64,000 bases of DNA from Heliobacterium chlorum (GTDB taxonomy: Bacteria; Bacillota; Desulfitobacteriia; Heliobacteriales; Heliobacteriaceae): positions 62,001-126,000 of the forward strand of contig NZ_JACVHF010000003.1 in assembly GCF_014502795.1 (NCBI RefSeq), in the 5' to 3' direction. The position numbers and the translations under genes were made by a program. Of this stretch, positions 18,254 to 27,088 are shown in pieces; positions within the stretch are counted from its first letter, which is position 1; every line of letters starts with the position of its first letter. The notes under the pieces are model-generated. The model did not search any database. It was not told where the DNA came from and saw nothing but the letters and a program-made list of their open reading frames with translations.

Positions 18254-18298
18254 ACGCCCTTCACCACGGAGCTAATATCCCTTCGCGGTGAAGGGCGT
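18254..18298 (-). promoter_or_regulatory. Leader hairpin upstream of the nucleoside importer
   Basis: A perfect 12-bp stem (18254-18265 with 18287-18298) with a T-containing tract after it on the minus strand, 110 nt before the binding-protein gene. It lies below the sdaAA terminator, so it belongs to the importer leader and looks like an attenuator. I could not match the sequence to a purine riboswitch core. Confidence 0.5.
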
Positions 18299-18417
18299 CC
18301 TTTGCCCTCCGGAGATCAACTTAGAAAAAGGATCTTCCAATTACACTTGTAATTTTATTCTCAGTATTGGGGAAAAGCAATATTTTTTCGATAAATAAAC
18401 CCTGAATTCGACAAAAA

Positions 18418-18451
18418 ACGCCACGATGAAGTGTTGCCTTCATCGTGGCGT
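18418..18451 (-). terminator. Terminator of the sdaAB-sdaAA unit
   Basis: A 14-bp perfect stem (18418-18431 with 18438-18451) followed on the minus strand by six T. Confidence 0.88.
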
Positions 18452-18466
18452 CTGGAGCTTGTCAGC

Positions 18467-19357
18467 TTATTCTTCTATGTGTCCAAAGAGTTTTTTCGCC
18501 CATGCCCTTCCCGTGGGTGTAGCGGCCAACCCGCCTAAAGCAGTCTCCCGAAGGTTCTTTGGCAAGGAGCCGCCAACCGTTCCCATCGCATCGATAACCT
18601 CGTCAACAGGTATGGCGCTTTTGATACCGGCTAAAGCCATCTCAGCCGCGACGATTGCCTGAGCAGCAGCGCCCGCATTTCGTTTTACGCAGGGGACTTC
18701 CACGAGCCCGGCCACTGGATCACAGACAAGGCCGAGCATGTTTTTTAAGACCATAGCTACCGCTTCCCCGACTTGAGAAGGCGTACCGGAACAAAGATCT
18801 ACTGCGGCACCAGCGGCCATCGCGGCTGCAGAACCGCATTCCGCTTGACAACCTCCAGCTGCCCCTGACAAGGAGGCCCGTGAGGCAATCACCATGCCGA
18901 TGGCACCAGCGACGACAAGCCCCTTCGCTAGTTCTCGTTCAGTGAGATGATGAGATTCGGCTATGGTAAACAGCACCGATGGCAAGACGCCGCTTGCCCC
19001 TGCCGTCGGTGCTGCAACGATCCGACCCATAGAAGCATTCGCTTCACCAACAGCCAAAGCCATCGTGATCGCTTTGGAAAGCGACGTCCCGCCGATAACT
19101 TTTTCAGGCTTTGACTTCAGGTATTCGTCGAGTTTACGAGCGTCTCCCCCAACGAGTCCACCGACGGATCGAACACCTTGTAATCCTATCTGAACAGCTT
19201 CGCGCATAACTGCAAGCATCGATTCCATACGTTCGAGAATCTCTTGTGCTGGCAGTTCCAACGCTTCAACTTGATTTTGGATACAATAGTTTGCAAATGT
19301 GGTGTTTTTCTCTTCTGCTTGTGCGATCCAATATTGCAACGATAATTTTTCGGTCAA
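18467..19357 (-). CDS. sdaAA: L-serine dehydratase, iron-sulfur type, alpha subunit
   Basis: A 296-aa catalytic subunit that converts L-serine to pyruvate and ammonia with a [4Fe-4S] cluster. Cluster cysteines fit GCQAECGS and CDPVAGLVEVPCVKRN; GGTSLSKAITMAL and APTAGASGVLP are family landmarks. It starts with TTG. It follows sdaAB by 60 nt in the order usual in Firmicutes, where the enzyme is split into two chains. It would supply pyruvate in amino acid fermentation. Confidence 0.95.
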   Translation of the reverse strand: MTEKLSLQYWIAQAEEKNTTFANYCIQNQVEALELPAQEILERMESMLAVMREAVQIGLQGVRSVGGLVGGDARKLDEYLKSKPEKVIGGTSLSKAITMALAVGEANASMGRIVAAPTAGASGVLPSVLFTIAESHHLTERELAKGLVVAGAIGMVIASRASLSGAAGGCQAECGSAAAMAAGAAVDLCSGTPSQVGEAVAMVLKNMLGLVCDPVAGLVEVPCVKRNAGAAAQAIVAAEMALAGIKSAIPVDEVIDAMGTVGGSLPKNLRETALGGLAATPTGRAWAKKLFGHIEE

Positions 19358-19417
19358 CGCCGTTCCCGCCTCTTCCAGTCTACACCCATTCCCGCTGTGT
19401 AACAGGTAAAAGAAAAC

Positions 19418-20080
19418 CTACATGGCTTGTATCCTGCGTACCGCTTCCACTTGAGGAAGAGAACTGATGGCCCGAATCGTTCCGTCTCCAACGGGTTGAT
19501 CCGTCTCAAGGACCATAAGGGCTAAGGCCCCTTTTTGTTTACGTGACACCCGCATTTGAGCGATATTGATCCCCTGGGAAGATAATATACCCGTTACCAA
19601 GGTGATCGCACCGGGACGGTCATGATGCATTACCAACAACGTGGCAAAGTCACCGGTAAATTCCAAAGGAAAGTCGTCCACTTCTGTAACCAGTACCCGT
19701 CCGCCTCCGATGGAAGAACCGGTTATGACAGAAGCCACACCTTGTCTTCCCTTCAGCCGAAATCGAACCGTATTGGGATGGGCCAGTTCTCCCAGGTTTT
19801 CCTTATGAAAGGTTACCGTCAGCCCGGCCTCTCGCGCATGGTCGAAGGAGGAAGGAATACGGGCATCATCGGTGGACCAGCCCAAAAGGCCGGCCACCAG
19901 GGCCAGGTCAGAACCATGACCCTGGTAGGTTTGGGCAAAAGAGCCGTGCAGGCCGATGCTCGCTTCTTGAACAGGCTCGCCAAGGATGGACAGTGCCACA
20001 TTTCCCAAGCGAACCGCCCCGGCTGTATGTGAGCTAGACGGGCCGATCATCACCGGTCCGATGACATCAAAGATGTTCAT
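19418..20080 (-). CDS. sdaAB: L-serine dehydratase, iron-sulfur type, beta subunit
   Basis: A 220-aa regulatory subunit. The N-terminal part has the family signature IGPSSSHTAGAVRLG. Residues 145-220 form an ACT domain (LVMHHDRPGAITLVTGILSSQG), which in this family probably binds serine. It starts 8 nt after the rsfS stop, so sdaAB and sdaAA are probably read through from the housekeeping operon. Confidence 0.95.
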   Translation of the reverse strand: MNIFDVIGPVMIGPSSSHTAGAVRLGNVALSILGEPVQEASIGLHGSFAQTYQGHGSDLALVAGLLGWSTDDARIPSSFDHAREAGLTVTFHKENLGELAHPNTVRFRLKGRQGVASVITGSSIGGGRVLVTEVDDFPLEFTGDFATLLVMHHDRPGAITLVTGILSSQGINIAQMRVSRKQKGALALMVLETDQPVGDGTIRAISSLPQVEAVRRIQAM

Positions 20081-20088
20081 GACCGCTG

Positions 20089-20457
20089 CTATTGCACGAA
20101 ATCGGAAAAGTTCGGTTCCATAGCCCTTGGGGCGTCCCCCCAGAGACGTTCTAGGTTATAGAAGTCTCTCGTCTCAGGCTGGAATATGTGAACCACTACA
20201 GCGCCGTAATCCATCAGGATCCAACGACCTTCTCGGTACCCTTCCGTCCTCAACACTTGGATGCCCATATCTTTCATTTTGTCTTCGATGTTTTGGCAGA
20301 TCGCTTGTAGTTGCGGCGTCGAGTTACCGTTACAGATAACAAAGTAATCAGTTACGCTGGAGCGTCCTTGCAGATCCAAAATCATGATGTCAAAGGCTTT
20401 TTTATCCGAAGCAGCTTCGGCGATCTCTATAGCGAGATGTTTACTATTGTGTCCCAA
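20089..20457 (-). CDS. rsfS: Ribosomal silencing factor RsfS
   Basis: A 122-aa RsfS that binds L14 and blocks subunit joining in starvation. Landmarks are KAFDIMILDLQGRSSVTDYF, EGYREGRWILMDYG and VVVHIFQPETRDFYNLERLW. The start is TTG at 20457, preceded by AGGAGGG; an upstream ATG would add 21 non-homologous residues and bury the yqeK stop. It overlaps yqeK by 14 nt. Confidence 0.93.
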   Translation of the reverse strand: MGHNSKHLAIEIAEAASDKKAFDIMILDLQGRSSVTDYFVICNGNSTPQLQAICQNIEDKMKDMGIQVLRTEGYREGRWILMDYGAVVVHIFQPETRDFYNLERLWGDAPRAMEPNFSDFVQ

Positions 20458-21076
20458 TTCGTCGATTCCCTCCTGAGTCTCTATTGATTTTTTCGTTCCA
20501 TAGGAGTTGATTGCGAGCACCGATCGTCAAGGGATGAAGCATGCGCCCTTTGCGAAGGACATGGTAGATGCTCTGTTCGAGGGCGACGATCATAGCCTTG
20601 TCCAAGGATTTCACAGCCGTATCCCGGATTTTTTCGACTCCCGGGTAAGAACGGTTTGGCTCCATTTTGTCAGCTAAGTAGACGATTTTCTCTAAGCTTC
20701 CCATCTGGGGATGACCGACAGTGTGGCAGCATATGGCGTTTAATACGTCTAGATCTTGAACTCCGTACTTTTCTTGAGCCACATGGACACCTACATAGGC
20801 ATGAAGAAGTTCCGGCTGCTCCCACTCCCACGGCTCCAGAGTAATTTGTGCCTGTTCGCAACGTCTGCGTTGCTTCTCTGCCGGCCACTCCCGAGCGACG
20901 TCGTGAAGCAATGCGGCAGCCATCGCCTTCACCGGATCAAGGCCGTGACACTTCGCCAGTTGGGAAGCCGTCTGTCCTGCGCCAACGATGTGCCCATAGC
21001 GACGGCTGCTCATCTCCCGGGTCATATCCTCCTTCACGCGTCCGATGATGGCTTCCCAATCTTCCAATAAGATCAT
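20444..21076 (-). CDS. yqeK: YqeK-type HD hydrolase (diadenosine tetraphosphatase)
   Basis: A 210-aa HD-domain protein. Motifs are YGHIVGAGQTA (first His), AALLHDVAREW (HD), LLHAYVGVHVAQ and NAICCHTVGHPQMG. YqeK proteins split Ap4A and related alarmones into ADP. In Firmicutes yqeK sits between nadD and rsfS, as here apart from an inserted RNA-binding protein gene. Confidence 0.93.
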   Translation of the reverse strand: MILLEDWEAIIGRVKEDMTREMSSRRYGHIVGAGQTASQLAKCHGLDPVKAMAAALLHDVAREWPAEKQRRRCEQAQITLEPWEWEQPELLHAYVGVHVAQEKYGVQDLDVLNAICCHTVGHPQMGSLEKIVYLADKMEPNRSYPGVEKIRDTAVKSLDKAMIVALEQSIYHVLRKGRMLHPLTIGARNQLLWNEKINRDSGGNRRIGTQ

Positions 21077-21144
21077 CCTTTCCTTTCATAACAATAATAA
21101 ACCCCCTATACCAAAAAGGTCTAGGAGGTGAGCATAAAAAACTC

Positions 21145-21399
21145 TTATTCACCCTGTCTGGGTTTGGCCTCATTGACGGTCAACTGTCTACCTTCAAACT
21201 CTGCGCCGTTCATTGATTCAATCATGCGTTCGGCGTCTTCGTCGTTGACCTCTACAAATCCGAAACCTCTGGAGCGACCGGTCTCCCTGTCTGTGATGAT
21301 TCGAGAACTGATGACCTCACCATAGGGAGAAAATAGTTCGGTTAGGTTTTCGGGCTTTGTTGCCCACGGAAGGTTACCTACATAAAGAGTCCGTGTCAA
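21145..21399 (-). CDS. RRM-type RNA-binding protein
   Basis: An 84-aa protein made of one RNA recognition motif. RNP2 is TLYVGNLPW (residues 4-12) and RNP1 is RSRGFGFVEV (about residues 43-52). Such single-RRM proteins are common in cyanobacteria and in some Clostridia. It starts with TTG after GAGGTG. It is inserted between nadD and yqeK, which are normally adjacent, and its role is unknown. Confidence 0.88.
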   Translation of the reverse strand: MTRTLYVGNLPWATKPENLTELFSPYGEVISSRIITDRETGRSRGFGFVEVNDEDAERMIESMNGAEFEGRQLTVNEAKPRQGE

Positions 21400-21501
21400 A
21401 TTTGTTCACCTCACCATAAAGCCAGATCTCTAGTGCAATTTTTGTCGCGGCTTTTGACCGCTCCTTGCGCTCGCGACTTAGTATGACCAGATGCATCGGC
21501 C

Positions 21502-22287
21502 TTATTCGTGAGTCCCACTATCGACATAAAGACCCCGTTCGGCAATACGATGGATAACAGGCTCTGGGAGAAGGTATTTGATGGTGCGCCCTTCTTGTAA
21601 ACGCCTTCGGATATCAGTGGAAGAAATAGCCAAAGCCGGGACTTCGATTAAATGGATCCGTTGAGAAAAATCCCTGGACATCTGCTCCACCGCATCCCTC
21701 AGGTGTTCCCGGTCATATCCCGGTCGGTAGGCGGCGATGAAGTGACATTCTTTCATCAGTTCGTCGATGCGGTGCCAGGTCATGATTTCCAAGATGGCAT
21801 CGGCACCAGTGATAAAATACAATTCCGCTTCACCACCATAAGCCGATCGAAAGGCACGGACCGTGTCGATGGTGTAGGAGTACCCCGGGCGGCAGATCTC
21901 GATATCCGACATACGGAAGCGCAGATTAGAGCAGGTGGCCAATTCAGTCATACCGTATCGTTCCGAGGGGTCGGTGACAGAGAAAGCTCGCTTATGAGGC
22001 GGTCGTCCTGACGGAACAAAAATGACCGTCGACAAGCTAAAAAGGTCCGCCGCCGCTTCCGCCGTCACCAGGTGACCGTAGTGGACCGGATCGAATGTCC
22101 CACCCATAATGCCAATTTTTAATGGCTTTTGGGCTGAGCAATATATCCTCGTTTTGGGTACTTTAATCCCAAAGGAGCTGTCCACCCATTCATAGTCCGC
22201 CGCATCTGGAGGAATGGGAATAACAACGCCGTGGGGACCAATGATAAACCCTTTTTGTTCTTCGCTGTTACTGCCGGATTTGGCCAT
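21502..22287 (-). CDS. nadD: Nicotinate-nucleotide adenylyltransferase with N-terminal extension
   Basis: A 261-aa NadD that makes nicotinate adenine dinucleotide in NAD synthesis. The core starts at LKIGIMGGTFDPVHYGH (residue 56); ISSTDIRRRL near the end completes the nucleotidyltransferase signature. The core is about 205 residues, the family norm. The 55 upstream residues (including GPHGVVIPIPPDAADYEW) are extra. No good start is closer to the core, so at least part is probably translated. It overlaps the proA end by 20 nt. Confidence 0.9.
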   Translation of the reverse strand: MAKSGSNSEEQKGFIIGPHGVVIPIPPDAADYEWVDSSFGIKVPKTRIYCSAQKPLKIGIMGGTFDPVHYGHLVTAEAAADLFSLSTVIFVPSGRPPHKRAFSVTDPSERYGMTELATCSNLRFRMSDIEICRPGYSYTIDTVRAFRSAYGGEAELYFITGADAILEIMTWHRIDELMKECHFIAAYRPGYDREHLRDAVEQMSRDFSQRIHLIEVPALAISSTDIRRRLQEGRTIKYLLPEPVIHRIAERGLYVDSGTHE

Positions 22288-23524
22288 CGCCGTAGCAGAC
22301 GTATTTGATTGTCGTCATTTCGTTCAGACCCATCGGTCCGCGAGCATGCAGCTTCTGGGTTGAGATACCGATCTCAGCGCCCATGCCGAACTGGAATCCA
22401 TCGGTGAAGCGTGTTGAGGCGTTCACATAGACAGCAGCAGCGTCGACACAGCGGGTAAACTCCCGGGCTCGAAGGTAGTCATTGGTGACGATGGCTTCCG
22501 AGTGGCCAGTGCTGTAGCGGCGGATATGGGCGAGAGCTTCTTCAAAGCTGTCGACGACACGGACAGCTAATATAAGGTCTAAGTATTCTGTTTGATAGTC
22601 TTCTTCGGTCGCTTCCTTGGCGCCTTCAATCAGCGCTAAGGTACGGGGGCACCCGCGCAGTTCCACATTCATTTCTTGCAGCCTTTTACCGACATGGGGT
22701 ACGAATTTGCGTGCCACATCTTGATGGACAAGCAACGTTTCCATGGCGTTACAGACACCAGGGCGGTGGGTTTTCGCATTGATGACGATGTTTTCGGCCA
22801 TATCCAGATCGGCATGGGAATCCACATAGACGTGGCAGTTGCCTACTCCTGTTTCAATGACTGGCACAGTGGCATTTTTGACGACTGTTTGAATCAGGCC
22901 GGAACCACCTCGTGGAATGAGGACGTCTAGGTATTTGTTCATGGTCATCATCTGCTGGGCTACTTCACGGCTTGTGTCTTCTACGAGTTGAATCGAACCT
23001 GATGGCAAACCTGCTTCTTCGGCGGCCGCAGCGATGACTTTGACGATGGCCGTGTTGGAACGGATCGCTTCCGAACCGCCTCGCAACAGCACAGCGTTTC
23101 CCGTTTTCAGACAAAGCCCAGCCGCATCAACCGTCACGTTGGGCCGTGCTTCATAGATAATTCCCACAACGCCCAAGGGAACCCGGACCTGGCCGATTTC
23201 GAGTCCATTCGGCCGGCGCCATTGGCGAACTACTTCACCGATGGGATCGGGCAAACTGACCAAGGCGTATAGCCCTTCGGCCATCTCTTCGAGCCGTTTC
23301 TTGTTGAGCATCAGTCGATCTAGAAGCGCATTGGACATGCCTTTGTTACGGCCTGCCTCCACATCGAGGGCGTTGGCCGCTAAAATCTCTTCTTCCTGAG
23401 CCACAAGGGCGTAGGCCATCGCTTCCAGGGCTTTATCTTTGATCTGCGATGATATGGACGCCAGTTTGTAGGCGGCGTCTTTTGCTTGTTTACCTTTGAG
23501 GGCTAATTCGGTAACGAGATTCAT
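22268..23524 (-). CDS. proA: Gamma-glutamyl phosphate reductase
   Basis: A 418-aa aldehyde-dehydrogenase-like enzyme that reduces gamma-glutamyl phosphate to the semialdehyde in proline synthesis. The nucleophilic cysteine lies in HRPGVCNAMETLL; VPLGVVGIIYEARPNVT and RGGSGLI are also conserved. The start at 23524 (MNLVTEL) is favoured by GAGGGGG upstream; an ATG 9 codons earlier lacks a site. It follows proB by 47 nt. Confidence 0.96.
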   Translation of the reverse strand: MNLVTELALKGKQAKDAAYKLASISSQIKDKALEAMAYALVAQEEEILAANALDVEAGRNKGMSNALLDRLMLNKKRLEEMAEGLYALVSLPDPIGEVVRQWRRPNGLEIGQVRVPLGVVGIIYEARPNVTVDAAGLCLKTGNAVLLRGGSEAIRSNTAIVKVIAAAAEEAGLPSGSIQLVEDTSREVAQQMMTMNKYLDVLIPRGGSGLIQTVVKNATVPVIETGVGNCHVYVDSHADLDMAENIVINAKTHRPGVCNAMETLLVHQDVARKFVPHVGKRLQEMNVELRGCPRTLALIEGAKEATEEDYQTEYLDLILAVRVVDSFEEALAHIRRYSTGHSEAIVTNDYLRAREFTRCVDAAAVYVNASTRFTDGFQFGMGAEIGISTQKLHARGPMGLNEMTTIKYVCYGDGQIRQ

Positions 23525-23571
23525 ATTTTTTCCCCCTCTTTGCCACAGCATTGATTTCTTTTTGCTCCAGT

Positions 23572-24711
23572 CTACCGGGACGCCATGACAGTGAGATTAT
23601 CCCTGTGGATGACCTCATCATACCCCTTAATTCCTAAAAGAGTCTCAATATCCTGGCATTGTTTTCCCATGATACGCTGCACCTGATCGGCAGAATAGTG
23701 AGTGACCCCGCGAGCTACCTCGTATCCTTCAGGAGCGATGATACTGACCATGTCGCCGCTCTGGTAGTCGCCTTCTGTCATGACAATACCACAAGGCAGC
23801 AGGCTCTTTCCGCCCGTGATCAGCGCAGCGACCGCTCCTTGATCGATGGTGATGCGTCCGCTGCAGGCGGAGCCAAAGGCAAGCCAACGCTTGTAACCGG
23901 GCAGCGGTTTTTCAGCTGGAATAAACAACGTTCCTATATCGTCACCAGCCATGATTTCCCGGAGCACATTTGGGCGGTTACCTGGTGCGATTACCATGGC
24001 CACACCAGAGTCTACACTGATCCGTGCCGCCTGGAGTTTCGTCGTCATACCTCCGGTTCCCAGATTCGATCCAGCACCAGCCGCCATGGATTCGATCTCC
24101 GGTGTGATCTCTGCCACCTCATGGATAAGGACTGCCGAAGGATCGACACGAGGGTTGGCCGTGTAAAGCCCGTCGATGTCCGTCAACAATACTAAGACGT
24201 CGCTATGTACGAGACTCGCCACCATAGCAGACAAGGTGTCGTTGTCTCCAAAACGAAGGCGGATCTCGTCGACAGCGACGGTGTCATTTTCATTGATGAT
24301 TGGAATGACGCCCATCCGCAGAAGAGATTCCAGCGTATTGCCAGCGTTGATATACCGTTTTCGGAAGGCGAGGTCATCACGGGTGAGCAAAACTTGGGCA
24401 ACCACTTGACCGTATTCGGCAAACAGTTTTTCGTACATATGCATGAGGATTCCCTGACCGACGGCAGCACAAGCCTGCTTTTCGGGGACTGTTTTCGGCC
24501 GCTTCTGTAGTCCCAGTCGTCCCATCCCTGCACCGACAGCCCCCGAGGAAACAAGCAGAAGCTCATAGCCTTGATTTGCCAGATCAGCTAACTGACGGAC
24601 CAGCTTTTCTATCTGCTCCAGGTTTAGTTTGCCGGTTCCATGGGTCAAGGTGCTGGTACCCACCTTGACGACGATCCGGCGCGCCTTGGGCAGATCTCGT
24701 CGAGATAACAA
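23572..24711 (-). CDS. proB: Glutamate 5-kinase
   Basis: A 379-aa kinase for the first step of proline synthesis. The amino acid kinase domain begins IVVKVGTSTLTHG and includes VSSGAVGAGM, NENDTVAVDEIRFGDND and GTGGMTTKLQAA. The last 90 residues form a PUA domain (GAVAALITGGKSLLPCGI). The TTG at 24711 has GGGAGG 8 nt upstream and is preferred to a GTG three codons earlier, which overlaps that site. Confidence 0.96.
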   Translation of the reverse strand: MLSRRDLPKARRIVVKVGTSTLTHGTGKLNLEQIEKLVRQLADLANQGYELLLVSSGAVGAGMGRLGLQKRPKTVPEKQACAAVGQGILMHMYEKLFAEYGQVVAQVLLTRDDLAFRKRYINAGNTLESLLRMGVIPIINENDTVAVDEIRLRFGDNDTLSAMVASLVHSDVLVLLTDIDGLYTANPRVDPSAVLIHEVAEITPEIESMAAGAGSNLGTGGMTTKLQAARISVDSGVAMVIAPGNRPNVLREIMAGDDIGTLFIPAEKPLPGYKRWLAFGSACSGRITIDQGAVAALITGGKSLLPCGIVMTEGDYQSGDMVSIIAPEGYEVARGVTHYSADQVQRIMGKQCQDIETLLGIKGYDEVIHRDNLTVMASR

Positions 24712-24883
24712 AAGGCGCACCTCCCAATGTTGGCGAATGAACAGAACAAGTCGTCAACATCGATTTTCCTTATAAGTTCTCGGTTCCAAAAAGCTTTCCT
24801 GCCGAAGATCACACTGACAGAATAGCCTTATCTTTATAACTATTCGAGTTTTTTTCTAGTTGCCTCTTTACCGTCATTAAGGT

Positions 24884-26215
24884 CTATTCTTCGTTATCCG
24901 CCTCATCAGGGTCAGGGGCATAATCTCCGCCAAACTCGACGAAATCAAACTCTAATTCTCTAATTCGAACTTGATCACCATGTTTCGCCCCTACATCGCG
25001 CAAGGCCTGATCGACACCCATCCTGTCGAGGATCCGTTGTAAACGAGTCACCGATTCTTCATTTTCGAAGTTAGTCATGGCCACATGCCGCTCCACTTCT
25101 GCACCGGAGACGACAAAGGTACCCTCTTCGTCACGGTCAATGCGGAAACGTTCCTCTTTCTTACCGGTGACGCGAACGTCCATATGTTTTTCGGCAGTCA
25201 CCGTTTCGAAGACAACCGGTCCCATTGCTTCTAAACCATGATAGACATGCCAGAGGAGCGGTTCCAGCCCTTGCGTGGTTGCCGCTGAAACAGGGAATAT
25301 CAGATGTTCATCTCCGAGTTTTTCTCGAAGACGTTCCAAATTCCCTTCTGCCCCAGGCAGATCCATTTTGTTCGCTGCCACCACCATAGGCTTTTCAGCC
25401 AAATCTGGTTTATACAAGGCTAGTTCCTTGTTAATCGCGTCGAAGTCTTCTAAGGGATCGCGCCCTTCACTACCGGAGATATCGAGCACATGAATCAAAA
25501 AGCGGGTCCGCTCTGTGTGACGCAGAAAATCATGCCCTAGTCCGGCACCGGCGTGAGCACCTTCGATCAGTCCCGGGATGTCGGCCATAACAAAGCTCTG
25601 ACCTTCACCCAACCGGACTACACCGAGGTTCGGCTCAAGGGTCGTAAAGTGGTAGTTGGCGATCTTCGGCTTAGCCGCCGAAACAGCGGAGATAATCGTC
25701 GATTTCCCAACATTAGGAAAGCCAACCAACCCTACGTCAGCTAGGACTTTCAACTCAAGTTCTAACCAACGCTCCGCACCGGGCTCACCGTTTTCAGAGA
25801 TGGTTGGAGCACGGTTGACTGAACTGACAAACTTCGCGTTTCCCCGTCCACCCCGTCCACCTTTGGCCACGATCACTTTTTGGTTGTGACTCGTGATATC
25901 GGCAATCAGGGCGTTCGTTTCGGCATCTTTGACAACGGTACCGATAGGGACTTTAACGGTCATGTCCTCGCCATTACGGCCATGCATATTTTTACCCATG
26001 CCATGCTCGCCGCGTTCCGCTTTGTAGTGCCGTTGATAGCGAAAGTCGACCAGGGTTCGAAGTCCCTCGTCACCAATAAAGATGACGTTACCTCCGCTGC
26101 CGCCGTCACCACCGTTAGGACCGCCTTCAGGGACATATTTTTCCCGGCGAAAGGATGCTACTCCGTTACCGCCGTCGCCGCCTTTAACGTAGATTTTTGC
26201 CTGATCGTAAAACAA
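24884..26215 (-). CDS. obgE: Obg family GTPase
   Basis: A 443-aa Obg GTPase that acts in 50S assembly and, in spore formers, entry into sporulation. The N-terminal glycine-rich Obg fold (VKGGDGGNGVASFRREKY) runs to about residue 158. The G domain has GFPNVGKST, ADIPGLIEGAH, ANKMDLPG and PVSAATTQGL. The C-terminal OCT domain covers about 340-425, then an acidic tail. It starts TTG after AGGAGG. It directly follows the Spo0B-like gene, the classic order of Bacillus. Confidence 0.97.
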   Translation of the reverse strand: MFYDQAKIYVKGGDGGNGVASFRREKYVPEGGPNGGDGGSGGNVIFIGDEGLRTLVDFRYQRHYKAERGEHGMGKNMHGRNGEDMTVKVPIGTVVKDAETNALIADITSHNQKVIVAKGGRGGRGNAKFVSSVNRAPTISENGEPGAERWLELELKVLADVGLVGFPNVGKSTIISAVSAAKPKIANYHFTTLEPNLGVVRLGEGQSFVMADIPGLIEGAHAGAGLGHDFLRHTERTRFLIHVLDISGSEGRDPLEDFDAINKELALYKPDLAEKPMVVAANKMDLPGAEGNLERLREKLGDEHLIFPVSAATTQGLEPLLWHVYHGLEAMGPVVFETVTAEKHMDVRVTGKKEERFRIDRDEEGTFVVSGAEVERHVAMTNFENEESVTRLQRILDRMGVDQALRDVGAKHGDQVRIRELEFDFVEFGGDYAPDPDEADNEE

Positions 26216-26245
26216 AAAAGCAACCTCCTAGATGATGTGCTGCGA

Positions 26246-26722
26246 TTATTTGGGGCTGTTCTGCCAGTAGGCATCCATAAGTTGAGGTTGTCCACGGAAA
26301 TAAAGGACGAGGATGTCCCCACCGTCTTGACCGGGCCTCCCTGTGAGCATGCTATCGATCGCTTCCAATGCTTCCTCGGCCAGTTGGCGAGCTTGCCTGT
26401 CACCTTGCCATAAAGAAGGGTTCCATTGGGGAGATACCCGGACTTGCAGTTCCACCGATATCTGCCGAAGCTCTTGTGCTTTCAGAATCAGGCAGGCAAT
26501 GACCGGCATTACCCCTAACGCCAAAATGCCTCCTGCCGCTTGAAGTCCGGCAGCCACTTCTTTCATGTATTCGACAGCTCGATCTTGACGGTTGATCTGT
26601 ACATAGCCCATGATGGTTTGAATGTGGTTGACGAAATCATGGCGCAGGTGACGCCACAATTCGATCCAAGCCTCTGTTCCCGGCGAGAAGGACCGCTCCA
26701 GTATCGCTTCTTTTGCTTCCAT
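26246..26722 (-). CDS. Spo0B-like phosphotransferase
   Basis: A 158-aa protein with the Spo0B helical-hairpin motif LRHDFVNHIQTIMGYVQI; H28 matches the phosphorylated His of Spo0B. The second half keeps only a weak kinase-like fold and shows no ATP-binding N or G box. It lies between rpmA and obgE exactly as spo0B does in Bacillus. In many Clostridia the full phosphorelay is missing, so its partner is uncertain. The ATG at 26722 follows GGGAGA; a longer start would run into the rpmA terminator. Confidence 0.8.
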   Translation of the reverse strand: MEAKEAILERSFSPGTEAWIELWRHLRHDFVNHIQTIMGYVQINRQDRAVEYMKEVAAGLQAAGGILALGVMPVIACLILKAQELRQISVELQVRVSPQWNPSLWQGDRQARQLAEEALEAIDSMLTGRPGQDGGDILVLYFRGQPQLMDAYWQNSPK

Positions 26723-26774
26723 CGTTCTCTCCCATTGAACTAAATCAAGAACAGCCCCTGCTAATAATATTGAC

Positions 26775-26800
26775 AAAAAACCCCCGGATTTCTCCGGGGG
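26775..26800 (-). terminator. Terminator after rpmA
   Basis: Stem CCCCCGGA/TCCGGGGG (26781-26788 with 26793-26800) followed on the minus strand by six T. It separates rpmA from the Spo0B-like gene. Confidence 0.8.
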
Positions 26801-26809
26801 TGCTGTGAT

Positions 26810-27088
26810 TTAGACTGCGTATACGCTAACCTGTTTTTTGTCCCGGCCTTTTCGTTCGAACTTGACTACACCGTTCACCATGGCGAACAAGGTGTCGTCA
26901 CTGCCGATACCCACGTTATTTCCGGGATGGATTTTGGTGCCACGTTGGCGAACAAGAATATTGCCAGCAATAACTTGTTGCCCGTCGCTGCGTTTTACGC
27001 CCAGCCGTTTGGCTTCAGAGTCGCGTCCGTTTCGGGAGCTGCCGACCCCTTTTTTATGGGCGAAATATTGCAGATTCATGACTAACAC
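26810..27088 (-). CDS. rpmA: 50S ribosomal protein L27, prepeptide form
   Basis: A 92-aa L27 whose N-terminal peptide ends before the conserved AHKKG. The stretch [19 protein letters not shown] has the Firmicute extension that the Prp protease removes so the new N-terminus reaches the peptidyl-transferase centre. The GTG at 27088 is chosen because AGGAGG lies 8 nt upstream; the ATG at 27079 is an alternative. It overlaps prp by 7 nt. Confidence 0.95.
   Translation of the reverse strand: MLVMNLQYFAHKKGVGSSRNGRDSEAKRLGVKRSDGQQVIAGNILVRQRGTKIHPGNNVGIGSDDTLFAMVNGVVKFERKGRDKKQVSVYAV

Noticed and set aside
18254-18298. Purine riboswitch in the importer leader
   Set aside because: The conserved purine aptamer core could not be found; only a hairpin is supported.
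23659-24195. 178-codon plus-strand frame in proB
   Set aside because: Shadow of glutamate 5-kinase; no motif.
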